A DNA stretch of 64,000 bases from Chaunax sp. Z400. Lineage: Eukaryota > Chordata > Actinopteri > Lophiiformes > Chaunacidae. The notes under the pieces are model-generated. The model saw nothing but the letters and a program-made list of their open reading frames with translations. It was not told where the DNA came from and made no database searches. The position numbers and the translations under genes were made by a program. The stretch is from contig CM075203.1 of NCBI GenBank assembly GCA_037577475.1, positions 235,001 to 299,000 of the forward strand, given 5' to 3'. Of this stretch, positions 31,018 to 46,845 are shown piece by piece. The first letter of the stretch is position 1; every line of letters starts with the position of its first letter.

Positions 31018-31239
31018 TTATATTAGATACTGTATTAATCCCACAGGGGGAAATTCTTTCTCTGCATTGACCCCTCCCTGAGGAGCAGTGGGCTGCCTTT
31101 ACAGCGCCTGGGGAGCAGATTGGGGTTCAGTATCTTGATCAAGGATACTTTGACTTGTAGACTTGCAGGGGCTGGGGATCGAACCACCGACCTTTCATTC
31201 CGTGAAAGACCGCTCTACCTCCTGAGCCACAGCTGCCCC
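31018..31239 (-). mobile_element. tRNA-derived SINE with LINE-like tail
   Basis: On the minus strand the head has box A-like tggctcaggaggtagagcg and box B ggttcgatcccc. The body (agatactgaaccccaatc, gcccactgctcctcagg) matches the SINE at 6199-6416. The tail, aatttccccctgtgggatta and then atacagtatc, resembles the 3' end of the LINE in NUDT13 intron 7 (aatttccccactgtgggact, then aataaagggatatc). This suggests mobilisation by that LINE type. Confidence 0.85.
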
Positions 31240-31443
31240 TTTAATTTTATTTCTTACAGGGTGGTGTTTTGCAGGTTTTTGTGATTTTGTTGAAAATGAT
31301 TCTCAGAACACCATCAATCTGCATGTGTTCATGCATTTTCTGTATCTGCTACGTAGCAATGCTATAGGACTGGTAGCATGGCTAAAGGGATACAAATCAG
31401 TGTTTATGTGCTCTGAGCAGGAACACAGAATGAAGGTTACATA

Positions 31444-34391
<2,948 letters not shown>

Positions 34392-34399
34392 AGTATTTT

Positions 34400-34560
34400 T
34401 TTTACTTCGGTGATGGGATTCACTGAGTAAAGTACTCTGGTACATGTGATGTACTGCAATTTTACTTGAGTATTTCAAAGAGAGATTACTTTTCAATTTC
34501 TTTAGTTACTTTGTAAATAATTACTTTATACACAAATACTGTTTATAACAACTTCATAAA
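34400..34560. repeat. Possible dispersed element fragment
   Basis: The phrases gagtaaagtactctggtaca and tgcaattttacttgagtatt resemble a common fish repeat. Boundaries are unclear. Confidence 0.35.
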
Positions 34561-34668
34561 AACAGTTTTTCCATCTGTTCCAAAATCTTTAGTTCCTTAA
34601 TATGACGAGTTTATTAAATATGATGACCTCACACTGTAATGGAGACGTCACAGCTCAGAGAGTTTGCT

Positions 34669-34670
<2 letters not shown>

Positions 34671-34719
<49 letters not shown>

Positions 34720-34720
34720 A
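34671..34720. repeat. CA microsatellite
   Basis: (CA)n of about 50 bp with one gaca interruption. Confidence 0.97.
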
Positions 34721-35397
34721 CTGTGGTGGGTCGACATGTCAGGCTCTGGTTGGTTGGAGGGTAATCAATCATAGAGCTGTCAGACCTGTCAATCAAAGTG
34801 ACATAACACATACACACCTTAATGAAGCCCCGCCTCGTCTCATGTTTTTGTCTTTGTGTCCATTAAAGTAAAAACATCATCCAACCTTCTATTGGTTGAT
34901 TAATGAGTGATGTCACATCCTGTAACAATTCAAACAGCTGTCAATCACTCTCAGATCAATAAACGGTCCTTAAGTTAATATTTCTTCTGATCAGAGGAAC
35001 CGATCAATATCTGATCATCATGATTAACAGTCTGATTCATGAGGACAGCAGAGGAGGTGAGGAGGGGAGGAACGAGACGGGAGGAGTGGAAGACGGGTAG
35101 AGGAGGAGAAGAGAGGGAGGAGAAGTTTGTTTTTTTGGGCTTCGGGATGGAAGGACAGAGGAGGAATGATGGTGGAGGAATAATGGAGGGATGATGGAGG
35201 GATGGTGGAAGGATGACAGAGGGATGATAGAGGGATGATGGAGGGATGACAGAGGTGTGTTATCTCTGCAGACTAAACGTTAGTTTTCACTCTGACCTTG
35301 TCTCCATTGTTTCTTTCTTTCTTTCTTTCTTGTTCTTTCGCTCCATTTGTTTAAATAGCTTCACTCAATGAACAGACTCTCAGGAGAGATCGAGCAT
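34721..35397. other. Non-coding with GA-rich minisatellite
   Basis: No gene. At 35150-35262 the unit gatggagggatgatg recurs about seven times; 35042-35130 is GAGG-rich; a (TTTC)n run lies near 35310-35332. Confidence 0.6.
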
Positions 35398-35582
35398 CAG
35401 TCATCCTCTCTCTTTCTCTGTCTGTCTCTCTCTCTCTCTCTCTGTCCCCCTCTCTCTCTCTCGGTGCCCCTCTCTCTCTGTCTCTCTCTCTCTCTCTCTG
35501 TCTCTCTATGTCCCTCTCTCTCTCTCTTTGTCCCCCTCTCTCTCTCTCTCTCTGTCCCCCTCTCTCTCTCTCTGTTCCCCTC

Positions 35583-35650
<68 letters not shown>
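35398..35650. repeat. CT microsatellite, compound
   Basis: About 250 bp of (CT)n with tgtcccc interruptions that recur at irregular spacing. Arg/Glu and Ser/Leu frames are artefacts. Confidence 0.97.
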
Positions 35651-35653
<3 letters not shown>

Positions 35654-36700
35654 CCACTGATTAAAGTATAAAGTATTGGAAGTAGAAACATTCATTCATT
35701 CTCAGCGCTCTGCTGCCACCTTTTGGATCCATTCTGCTGCTGTTTTTGGTTTCTAACTAGAAATAATGAGACTTTTGACATTTTGTGACACAACTTGCTT
35801 TTGTTTGTTGTGTCTTATGTCTGCAGCACCGCTCTGACGTCATCAGATGTCTTATTGTGTCTTTATTGTGATCATGTTTTAACTTCTCTTTCTTTGTGTA
35901 ACAAGGCAGATGTGAACGGTAGATTTCACTAACATTTACTTCATTTACTTTGGTGTTTTGTGACGTATCTGGTGGAGCATTGATCAGAGTTATTGATATG
36001 GATGTTTTTCATTTTCTTTCATTGTTTCAGTCAAACGGTGTTGTCTTATTTTAACACTGTATCAGTATTTCGCTGTTGAAAATTAAAAAGACCGTCTGAA
36101 AACGTAAAAATACAATTTATTATTATTATTATTGTTATTATTATTATAAGAAGAAGACGAGGAAGAGACGAAGAGTCCCAATCTCGACAGAAAAGTATCT
36201 AGATCTCGTGAGAGTATGTCTCGTTCCCATTGGCTCAGTCTACTCTGACGTCACACCATTTGAAATGGAAGCGAGCGTGATACAAGTGTCCCATGCGAGA
36301 CGTCAAGTACGTAAATAAGGCTTCCGGTTCATTGACGGCTTCAGAATAAGATCAGATTAGTTTTCAGTGATCCCACAGTAGAAGTTCTGGTGTAGGCTGT
36401 CAGATAAAATCATCCATCCATTTTCTGTGAGGGGCTGGAGCCTATCCCAGCTCAGATAAAAACAAATCTGTTATTTAATTCATATACATTTTATAATTTT
36501 TATGATTTTAGCCTTTAATCATTATTTTGCTTTTTAACAGTTTTATTATAATAACCGGTTCCGTTTTGTATGTTGAGTATTTTCATTTGCTGCCTCGTGC
36601 TTGGATATTATCTGTGTCTCTGTTTGTAATTAGTAATGAGTAGAAATGAAAGTAATAAAATAAAGCTATAACAAAGCTGAAACGATGGTGCTTTTAATTT
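35651..36700. other. Non-coding upstream of the C10orf143-like gene
   Basis: No exon seen. It has a (TTA)n run at 36118-36147 and a fragment at about 36411-36455 (gggctggagcctatcccagc) that is part of a very common fish repeat. Confidence 0.5.
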
Positions 36701-36982
36701 GAAGAGCCAGGCTCGCCCGGAACCGGAAGTGTTGATGAAGTTTATGTAAACTTTGGAACGTTGCCGGTCATGAGAAGGACGGTCAACAACAACAGTTAGC
36801 AGCTAACAAAAAGTTAAACGGTTCACCGTTTAAACAAATTAACTCCTCTCTGGATTATCCGCTAATAATAACGTCCTAGCTAGGCTCGCTAGCTAGGTCT
36901 TCCGGTTTTAACTTAGGTCCCAGGCTAATTGAACCGAAGTGTTCGGTGCATCAGGAGGGACGGAGGTGTGTTAGCTGTTAGC
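36701..36982 (+). promoter_or_regulatory. Promoter region of the C10orf143-like gene
   Basis: An ETS-type site accggaagt (36722-36730) lies about 250 bp before the start codon, with a second ccggtt-type site at about 36900. No TATA box is evident, which is usual for broadly expressed vertebrate genes. The transcription start is not determined. Confidence 0.4.
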
Positions 36983-38362
36983 ATGCAGTGTGCTAGCCTC
37001 CTGAAGAAGAGGAGTTTGGAGATGGAGCCGTGGAGCTGCAGAGCGGTGAGGATACATTCATGCTAAAGATAACTGGTGAGGACATGTTGTCCAACACGGT
37101 GGTCAGAGTGAAGACCTATGGTGCGTTCAGGTGCTCCTCGGTGTGTTCACTAGCTTTAATAAGCGGTTGAACATGTCGATGCTGTTTGAGCTTTATGTTA
37201 GTGATATTACTTGTAACTGCACCAGTGAAACCACAAAATTATTGATTTACCTGATTGATTATCAGGTTTCATGCTAATCAATAACGTAACAAATGGTCCA
37301 GATTGTTCTACCTGCACACAAACAGTTCAACATACAACTAGATTACTAATGACTAATGGTGGACTGATAGCAGATCGATATGATAGTGATTGTAGAAGGA
37401 ATAGGCTGATATCATCCCGCCAAAAAATCATCTGTTTGAAATGAACGTCTGCAACCGTAAGTAAAATGATGCTAAAAGTAACAATATGTAATATCTGTTA
37501 TATTGATCTATTTAAAATTGTTTGTTTTGGTTATTGTGAACAACTGATCATTAGTAGATTATACCAATAAACCTGATCTATAATGGGGGTTTAATCATTT
37601 TGTTTCCAACTGTAAGTCAAATGAATAAATACCAAATAAATAAACATAGAACTGGTTAAACTAATGTTAATGTGTCTCTTCAACCTGCTAAACTCTCTGG
37701 GTGGGTGAAGATGATGATGATGATGATGATGATGAAGATGTTTGTTTTCAGAAGCGAACATGTTTGGAGGTGGAGCTCCTGTCAGCTGATTGTCCAATGG
37801 AAACATCCGACCCTTTTACTGTGTCCAATCAGCAGCAAGGCCAGCAGGTGAGTGCAGGTCGTCACAGCAACGGGTTAGGGCTGGGCCATTAAGAGGGAAC
37901 AACAATATCAATGTTTTCTGAACGTTTTAAAGTCTTTATGAATACGAAGTGAAGCGTTTAAAAACTGGGGGATTTTGAACAACTTGTTCATTTGTATCGT
38001 ATATATAATATAAATTCATAATATAATTTCTATCTCTGCAGGTTGGTGCAGTCCTGCCCAGACCTGTGCTCCGCTGTCCCAGATGTCTCGGAGGAGAACC
38101 GGTAATAATCATTGTTTATGTGCTTCAGACACAGAATTATTGATCTGACTGTCTTTAGTGATTATTGATCCATTATTCTGTGCTGAAAACAGTTCTTGTT
38201 ATTGTCAGATGTCCACTGTCTCCTCAAGTGATGTCACTTGAGTCGACGTTGGGCGAAGACGAGAACAAACTGTCAGTTTACTGAACTGATTCCGTTTGAT
38301 CTTCAACAGATGGTGTTGTCCTGTGTTTTCAGGGTCACATTAACCACATCACGGGCCACTGA
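36983..38362 (+). CDS. c10orf143: C10orf143-like small protein
   Basis: Four exons in phase 0 give an 82-residue protein: 36983-37045, 37752-37847, 38042-38101, 38333-38362. All junctions have GT and AG. The C terminus reads CPRCLGGEPGHINHITGH and then stops, which matches my memory of the uncharacterised human C10orf143 ending (CPRC, GE, GH, H spacing). The CxxC and three His residues suggest a small zinc-binding tail, but this is inference. The N terminus has a basic LLKKRSLE stretch. No signal peptide or membrane segment is seen. The start is the first ATG of exon 1, after an ETS-type promoter. The gene is convergent with RPP30. Function is unknown. Confidence 0.72.
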
Positions 38363-39794
38363 GGAGGTGAACTCCTCATACAGGAGGAGGAGGCGGCACC
38401 CTGACCTCCTGACCCATTCAGGGACCTTTTGAGTTGTCCTAAATGGCAGCGTCTCACATCCGTCCAATGAGATTCCTGTTTCACCATTTCACTCCTACTG
38501 GATGATGTCATCATGACCTCATGCACTTAAAGGACCAATCAGGTGCTTTTTGATAGATTTTGTCCCTTTAACCACATGATTACTATTCTGTACTATTGGG
38601 GCTTCTACTGTTGCCATGGTAATCAAATAAGTTCTCAGATGTCCACCTGTAATTGAACACACCATCCTGGAGAGCTTGGAGCAAAAATGTTTACAGGATC
38701 TATGAACCCCATCAGTATTAGCCCCACCCATACACTCATCCTATCTGACATCTGATTGGTTCACAGACACCTGAAAGATGCGCTGATGTTAAACGTATTA
38801 ATACCTGAATAACTCTACAGTGTCATCCACGTTTGTAAGTGTAGAAAAACTGATCTCCAGTCAGATTTTCAACCCAAGGCTGCAGAGGAGGGAAAAAGTA
38901 TTTTCTGTGCTCAGGACTTTTTTTCTTTTTGCCATCGTAAGTACTGTAGTAGTAGTAGTGTATTGAAGTGTAAAACATTAACAGGCTCACTCCGGTGTTG
39001 CAGAAGAAACTTCTGGTTCCATATAAAGAAACGTTGAACAGTGTTAGTTCAGGTGATGTGAACATCTGGACCTCATTCACGTCTCCATTCTTGATCTGTA
39101 GTTTAAACAAATGTCACTGTATTAGTGTTTGACCAGGCGTTTCCTCAGGTCAGACCTGTTCTCCTGGACAGGAGTGAGAGTCCGTCTCTCACCACAACTT
39201 TGTTTGTTTACGCTGAACAAACTAGCGGTAGCATCCTGCTGCGGTGTGATTTTTAAACAGCATTCGTCAAGCACACACCGAGTGACATTGAACACGTCGT
39301 TGACGTCCGGTTGAGCACCTGATACTTGGTGGTTGACATTGTTGTTTGTTGGTCTGCCGTTGTTGCTACCTCCTCTGCAGCGTCACTGCTGGATAGAACC
39401 GACGAGTGTGGTACCCAACCCCAGTATCAGCTGACTATTGGATTCTTTAGAACATGGATCAGACTGAAGGCCTGAATGTTTGTCAGACAGCTGACATCTG
39501 ATGAAGCTGTTAGAGATTCAGGTTGAGTTTCTGTTGCAGCTAAATGTGAAGCTAACCCTTGAGACAAAGATGCATCATTGAATGAATCATTATATTTTTA
39601 CAGTGCAGATCTCTCTATTTTGAAAGTTTTTTTATGAATGACTGAATGTACAGCAATTTTGATGACATTTCCTGCTTTCGTGCAGACGAATCAGAGCACA
39701 GAATTTGTACCGATTTAAAATTAAATATTTTACTGAAAACTGATCTGATGTCTGTTTTATGAAACTCATTCAACACTTTGGAAACTTCAATAAC
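38363..39794. other. 3' flank between two convergent genes
   Basis: No further coding exon recognised. It probably includes the 3' UTR of the C10orf143-like gene; a plus-strand aataaa lies at 39851-39856, inside the 3' UTR side of RPP30. The part at 39300-39430 (tggtacccaaccccagtatc) resembles a dispersed repeat end. Confidence 0.45.
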
Positions 39795-39800
39795 TTTATT
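39795..39800 (-). terminator. RPP30 polyadenylation signal
   Basis: AATAAA on the minus strand about 120 bp after the RPP30 stop codon; the nearest canonical signal. Confidence 0.6.
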
Positions 39801-39921
39801 CAGTGAGAACAAACCAAACCAATCAGATCGTGTCGATGATGTTTAAGGAGAAAAATAAAGTTTATGGACAGCAGTTTTTCAAAACAAATGTCTAACGGCT
39901 CTGCCCTCCTCAGCTGTCAAA

Positions 39922-42900
39922 TCACTCAGTCAGGGGAGGTTTGGCTTTCTTGGCTGCAGGAGCTTCACCTGTATCACAGAGCCACAACCAATCAATCACT
40001 TTATTACTGATGAGGTGATCCAATCATTTTACACAGGGTAGAGTGAACCTACAGTCTGCTGCTGCAGGTGGAGCCTCCTGCTGGCAGGAAGAGTCACTGC
40101 AGCTCCTCATTGTGTAGATGATCCCAGACGCTGTCTTCCTGGTTTCTGACAAAACACACACACACACACACACAGAGCCTGTTCACACCTGGTCCCAATC
40201 AGCGGTGGAGAGTCCATCACCTTATATCCAGTATTATGATGCGTCAAACTGCTGAATTTCCAAGGAGACCAATTTTTCATGGCCGTTTACCAAAGTTTAT
40301 GAAGTTTGTCCTGATGCTCTGTAAAGGGAGTCTGCTTGTTGTGGTTACTGGTTCAAATCATTTGAGTCCATAATGTCTGCTGTTCTGGCTTCTTGTGGTT
40401 TGACAGGACGTCACCATTATGTTCAACAAGCAAAACTTTCTGAACGTTTCAGGCATTTTGTCTAATGAACGGTTCTGTTGTGTTATGAGACATAGTGAGA
40501 CAAACAAAACAACAAAACTCAGATAATTATTCCCCCATACAGTTTTTATCCATGCTACTGGTCACGTAATGTTGCAAACACATGAAAACAAACTGAACAT
40601 AGAAACATGATTCAAAGTTTAAACTGGTCTCCAGACTCTGGACTTTACTGAACTAAATGGACATTTTGATATGTAGACTGGTTTTCATGAAATCCCAGGT
40701 CAGCTGTAAAATGGTCTAAAATCTTCTCTTTAAATTGTTCTCACTCCCTCAGTTTTTACTCCACATCCATAATGTTGACATGAAAACGTAGTAAAATTTG
40801 TGCTGCTTCCAGTGATGCTAATTTGGAAGCTAACAGACAAACACTTCTGGCTCAGGGAGGCCCTGAGCAACAGGAAGTCCAACCAACTGCCTCATCAGCT
40901 CCCATTTGAACTTTGAGCTGAAAATAGTGGAGGAAAGCAGACAGTAGCAGTTTTCTCTCTGCTGTCATGTTGACATTTTGAACTTGATCCATACAAATGA
41001 TAGATCTACATGTTCAGCAGCTTCTTAGGATGCTGACGGTGTCTCATTTTAACAAGACCACCTACAGGGTTTGGATCAGGCTCTGGTTCCAGTGCTGCTT
41101 TAGGGGCTTTCTCTCTGTCTACCTCAATGAGTCGGCATTTTCAGGACCAGATACAGTTACACACAGCTGATGCTGATTGGCTGATTAAACCTCCAATCAG
41201 CATCATTATCTGTTCTCTCATGAATGCAGCTCAAAACAAATGTAGCATACAACTGCAGTATTTACAGTACACAGAAGAGTAGTGGTATTTACCTGCGTGT
41301 AGAACAACTGATCGACAGGTGGAGGAAACGGCTTCTTTGGCGTCTCCATCGGACAAACCGAACAACAAACCTCTGAGGAACCATCAGGAGAACTAGTAAT
41401 ATGTAGTAGTAGTACTATGTAGTACTAATAGGTAGTGGTAGTAATATGTAGTACTAAAAGGTAATAGTAGTAATATGTAGTCGTAGTAATATGTAGTAGT
41501 AGTACTAATAGGTAGTAATAGTAATATGTAGTGGTACTAATATGTAGTAGTAGTACTAATAGGTGGTAGTACTAATAGGTGGTAGTAGTACTAATAGGTA
41601 GTAGTACTAATAGGTAGTAGTACTAATAGGTAGTAGTACTACTAATAGGTAGTAGTAGAAATATGTAGTACTACTAATAGGTAGTACTACTAATAGGTGG
41701 TAGTACTACTAATAGGTAGTAGTAGTGGTAGTACTACTAATAGGTGGTAGTACTACTAATAGGTGGTAGTACTACTAATAGGTAGTAGTAGTGGTAGTAC
41801 TACTAATAGTAGTAGTACTACTAATAGGTAGTAGTACTACTAATAGGTAGTAGTAGTGGTAGTACTACTAATAGTAGTAGTACTACTAATAGGTAGTAGT
41901 ACTACTAATAGGTAGTAGTACTACTACTAATAGGTAGTAGTACTACTAATAGGTAGTAGTACTACTACTAATAGGTAGTAGTACTACTACTAATAGGTAG
42001 TAGTACTACTACTAATAGGTAGTAGTACTACTAATAGGTAGTAGTACTACTAATAGGTAGTAGTAGTACTAATAGGTAGTAGTAGTACTAATAGGTAGTA
42101 GTACTAATAGGTAGTAGTAGTACTAATAGGTGATAGTACTAATAGGTGGTAGTAGTACTAATAGGTGATAGTACTAATAGGTGGTAGTAGTACTAATAGG
42201 TAGTAGTACTAATAGGTAGTAGTACGAATAGGTAGTATTCGTACTACTAATAGGTAGTATTCGTACTACTAATAGGTAGTAGTAGTACTACTAATAGGTA
42301 GTAGTAGTACTACTAATAGGTAGTAGTAGTACTACTAATAGGTAGTAGTAGTACTAATAGGTGATAGTACTAATAGGTAGTAGTAGTACTAATAGGTAGT
42401 AGTACTAATAGGTGATAGTACTAATAGGTGATAGTACTAATAGGTAGTAGTAGTACTAATAGGTAGTAGTACTACTAATAGGTAGTAGTACTACTAATAG
42501 GTAGTAGTACTACTAATAGGTAGTAGTAGTAGTACTAATAGGTAGTAGTACTAATAGGTAGTAGTAGTACTAATAGGTGATAGTACTAATAGGTGGTAGT
42601 AGTACTAATAGGTGATAGTACTAATAGGTGGTAGTAGTACTAATAGGTAGTAGTACTAATAGGTAGTAGTACGAATAGGTAGTAGTAGAAATATGTAGTA
42701 CTACTAATAGGTAGTAGTAGTACTACTAATAGGTAGTAGTAGTACTACTAATAGGTAGTAGTAGTACTACTAATAGGTAGTAGTAGTAGTACTAATAGGT
42801 AGTAGTAGTACTAATAGGTAGTAGTAGAAATATGTAGTACTAATAGGTAGAAGTAGTACTAATAGGTAGAAGTAGTACTAATAGGTAGTAGTACTAATAG

Positions 42901-45900
42901 GTAGTAGTACTAATAGGTAGTAGTACTAATAGGTAGTAGTAGTACTAATAGGTAGTAGTACTAATAGGTGATAGTACTAATAGGTGGTAGTAGTACTAAT
43001 AGGTGATAGTACTAATAGGTGGTAGTAGTACTAATAGGTGATAGTACTAATAGGTAGTAGTAGTACTAATAGGTAGTAGTACTAATAGGTGATAGTACTA
43101 ATAGGTAGTAGTAGTACTAATAGGTAGTAGTAGTACTAATAGGTAGTAGTACTAATAGGTGGTAGTAGTACTAATATGTAGTAGTAGTACTAATATGTAG
43201 TAGTAGTACTAATATGTTGTAGTAGTACTAATAGGTAGTAGTAGAAATATGTAGTACTACTAATAGGTAGTAGTACTAATAGGTAGTAGTAGTACTAGTA
43301 CAAGCCCTGTCTAATTGCAGTGTAAACAGATGAAGCAGCAGCTGAAGGATACAGGTTGGTGATGTCATAGGGACCCCTGAGCTCCAGAGGCTGAGGACAC
43401 ACACATTATTGATTATTGATCGATCAGTGCAGCCAATCACTGCTGATATGTGATCAATGGAGAAATCATTACTGACCTTCTCGGCTGCGCTGGACAGGAT
43501 CACGTTCTGAAAAACCAAAACCATCACAGGTGAGTCACACTGCTCCGCCCCCTCTGATGTCACTGAATAGGACATCTCAGCCTGTCCCAGCTACAGTAAG
43601 ACTGATGGGACAAAAAGGACGTACCTTCCCTTTACAAGTCTCCATCAGTGCGTTAGCATTAGCAATGGTGTAGCGCCGCATGGTGGAGTCTCTGATGGCG
43701 GCAGAGTACGAGACCTCAAACACCAGGCCTCTGTCCACAGCCTTCACACACACACACAATAATACACACTGTTAATTACTTATTGCTTTAATCAAGTAAC
43801 CTATATCAATAAACAGGAAGTAGTCAGGACCTCCTCCACAAGTACATTCACTGAACAGAGACAGAAGATGTTTGCGTCCTGTTATTCTTGTTAATTAAGT
43901 TAATTACATATCATCTGGAGAGGAGGTGTCCCCCCCGACATCCCCCAAAAACTGTCCCACATTCATCGGTATGTGACGTATCCTCCATGTTAATATAATA
44001 ATAATACATCTCACCCCGTTGACTGGTGCTCTTTTAAAGAAGAAGGGAAGCTTCTCTGTCACTGGGATACAGATGATATCAACGTCATAGATCATACAGG
44101 CTGCCTACACACACACACACACACACACACAGCGTATTTACAAAGAGGTATACTTGTGTAAAAGAATGAACTATATTTTTTGTTAATGTCACTGGATATA
44201 TTTCATATTTACTTCCCAAAATCTGAATGTGTGAAGTTACAGCTGTTAGATACTTGTAGGGGGAATAAACTTGTACTCGAGTAAATGTATTTAGTTACTT
44301 TTGTGTGAACAGTGTGTCAGTGAATCTCACGTGGAAGAGTTTTTCTGTGGTCGGCTGGACGGCCAGTAGGTCAAAACGCCGATACTCCATAGCTGTCGGC
44401 CTCTGAACACACGCAGTAAAACAGTTATCAACAGGTAATTAATCTAATTAATGTCAGATTGTTCTTTTCTGACAGTGATGATTTTTTTTCGCGGGGCGGT
44501 GACGACGGCCGATTGATCGGCATTACTTTTTTTCCTGTTTCAAACTACTGTTATGAAAACTCACGATTGGTCGACTGACAGGCAGCACAGAGAACACAGC
44601 AGCTGAAGTAAGAACATAAAATTCACCAACACTCACAAAGTGACTGGCGTCTGACATCACAATGGTCAGTCTGTTCAGCACTCTGATTGGACGAGAGCGA
44701 CCCTGACGGAGACACAGAGACAGACCTTAACAAGACAAACATCATCATCATCATCATCACAGTCAGCGTCTTCTTCGTCGTACCTGTACGACCGGCAGCT
44801 GATCGATCAGATCGTTGATTGGCGTCGGGGACGGAATCTCCTGCAAACAGGAAATATGCAGAGTTCCAGAATAAAAGTCGCTCAGAATGTAGGTCCGTTT
44901 CTTAACTAATGGAAGAAACAATCATCTCAGTTTGTAACCAGGTAATATTCAAATATTTTGTATTTTTGATTTTTAAAATTACCCGAACAATCAATCAAAT
45001 CAAAATAATGTTGCTAATTATTTTTTGAAAGATCAGCTATTTAACTAATATTAGCATAATTTTTGTGAATAAAATCAAACATTCATTTGCTTTTTTTAAG
45101 ACTAAACAAACACACTGGTGTTTGTGAGTTCCTGCGTGTTCCTGAACGCAGCAGCAGGTGAGGACACTCACCTGTTTCTTTTTGGCCGTCGGTTCGAAAA
45201 CGTAGTTGATGGCGACTGCGGAGAAACCAACTGCATGAAACAAAAAACACACGATCATGAAACTATTGATCAACTTTTTACTACTTAAAGTTGAATATTA
45301 ATCTGGATGTTTCCACTGTTTTTACCACTTGTATTTAACTTGTTTTTGTTTGTTTTTTAATAATTGTGTTGAAACTAAGGTTAATTTAATTTAAATACTT
45401 GTTGTTGGTAACTTTTGTTGCCGACATTTTCATAGGTTCTCATTTGTTTGAATCAAGTGTTGAATTATTTTATATTTCAATTCTGTTTTTAAAAATGCAC
45501 GGGAAACTTTAAACAGGCAGATTTTTAAACCGATTCTGTTATCATGATTTGTTGTCGTTCGTTATGACACATAAGAGATGATGTATAGACTCCCGTAACT
45601 AAATTATGAACAACTATTGAGCTGTGCATTAATTAGCCAATATTTTCCTGATAGTACAATCTGTTATATTTTCTATAAGCGTCAGTCGTCTCACCAAAAA
45701 GCAGAAAAACGTTATAACAGTGTTTTTTTTAACAGTCTGGTGAAAGTCTTCTGAGCTAATCAACTTCATTTACTGTTTACATCGGCTGCACATTGATCTA
45801 ACGGATGGTTAATCAGCTGGTTAATCAATATACTGATCATAACCTGGCCATCAGAGCTATAACGATAGGTCCCGATGCTAGCTGAGTTAGCATCCCGACC

Positions 45901-46043
45901 AGCAGTAATCGAACCTCCGCAGTAAATATCTTGTTTTTCGGAATAAAGCCGGACCGAGGAGACTCACGGTGGGCTGCGGTCTCTATCAGACTCTGTAGTC
46001 GGGTCTTATCTGTCGTGTAACTGAGGTTTAGATCCATAAACAT
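39922..46043 (-). CDS. rpp30: Ribonuclease P/MRP protein subunit p30
   Basis: RPP30 is a protein subunit of nuclear RNase P (tRNA 5' maturation) and RNase MRP (rRNA processing), with a PHP-like barrel fold. Twelve exons: 46043-45968, 45230-45172, 44840-44784, 44702-44637, 44403-44331, 44104-44015, 43741-43625, 43506-43477, 43390-43353, 41372-41293, 40145-40053, 39968-39922. They give about 274 residues (human 268). Diagnostic stretches: FMDLNL at the start, AVAINY, VTEKLPFFFKR, DSTMRRYTIANA, NVILSSAAEK, LRGPYDITN, GLLFGLSDGDAKEAV, ETRKTASGII. The start at MFMDLNL fits family length; an upstream in-frame ATG would add 24 residues. Oddity: exon 5 has six A where the frame needs five (44336-44341), so the literal sequence shifts frame. 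Intron 9 is filled by a satellite. Confidence 0.95.
41393..43303. repeat. 1.9-kb palindromic satellite in RPP30 intron 9
   Basis: Units such as gtagtagtactaataggta (12-30 bp, variable) repeat through almost the whole intron. The core GTAGTACTAC is its own reverse complement, so neighbouring units can pair. Longer blocks also recur (for example around gatagtactaataggtgg and aaatatgtagtactactaat). Low G+C but not pure AT. Confidence 0.97.
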
Positions 46044-46343
46044 GATGTTGCCGACTGCTTCAGATCTCCGACACATGTGGAGCCGAACGGCCTGCTGGGA
46101 ACTGTAGTCTGTCAATGGGAATTTTATTTAAAGTAGGAATATCTATCAAACTAACGACGGAGTATTTGGACCACATTAAGAAAAATGTCATAACATTACA
46201 GAAAGACATATTGTGAGAATTAAGTCGTTATTTTATGACTTTATTCTCTTAATATGATGACTTTTGTCTCGTAAAAAGGCAGATGCTGGGTGCCGAGCTG
46301 TTTTTAGAGAGCACATTAGAACCATTCTGACACACACTCCAGT

Positions 46344-46359
46344 CCAGAAGGTGGCGGTA
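46344..46359 (+). promoter_or_regulatory. CTCF-like motif
   Basis: CCAGAAGGTGGCGGTA resembles the CTCF core, inside a phrase (agtccagaaggtggcggtaa, then gccaatcgcca and a GAA tail) that is a dispersed fish repeat often seen near start sites. Confidence 0.35.
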
Positions 46360-46504
46360 AAGCACCTTAACCCTGTTTGCCAATCGCCAGTAAAAGAGAA
46401 GAAGTAGTAGAAGAAGAAGAAGAAGAAAAAGAGGCTCAGCAGCAGCTGCGGGTATCAGACGCTCAGGTTTGATAATTTCTCACCAAACTTCATCTAAAAT
46501 CAGT

Positions 46505-46845
46505 GTTTGTCTTTGTTCTCCACTGGTTTAGTCGTTGTTCTCTATTGGTTTAGTCTTGGTTCAGACCTGGTTTAGTCTTGGTTCTGTTCTGGTTTAGTCT
46601 TTGGCCTTTACTGGTTTAGTATGGTTCAGACCTGGTTTAGTCTTGGTTCTGTTCTGGTTTAGTCTTGGTTCTGACCTGGTTTAGTCTTGGTTCTGTACTG
46701 GTTTAGTCTTGGTTCTGACCTGGTTTAGTCTTGGTTCTGTACTGGTTTAGTCTTGGCTCTGTTCTGGTTTAGTCTTGGCTCTGACCTGGATTAGTCTTGG
46801 TTCTGACCTGGTTTAGTCTTGGTTCTAACCTTGTTATGTCTTGGT
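46505..46845 (+). repeat. 22-bp minisatellite upstream of NUDT13
   Basis: About 15 copies of acctggtttagtcttggttc followed by tg, with tact/ttct/gacc variants alternating. It is related to the decayed tracts at 25845-26240 and 26930-27030. Confidence 0.9.

Noticed and set aside
35351..35695. Arg/Glu- and Ser/Leu-rich frames
   Set aside because: Translations of the CT microsatellite.
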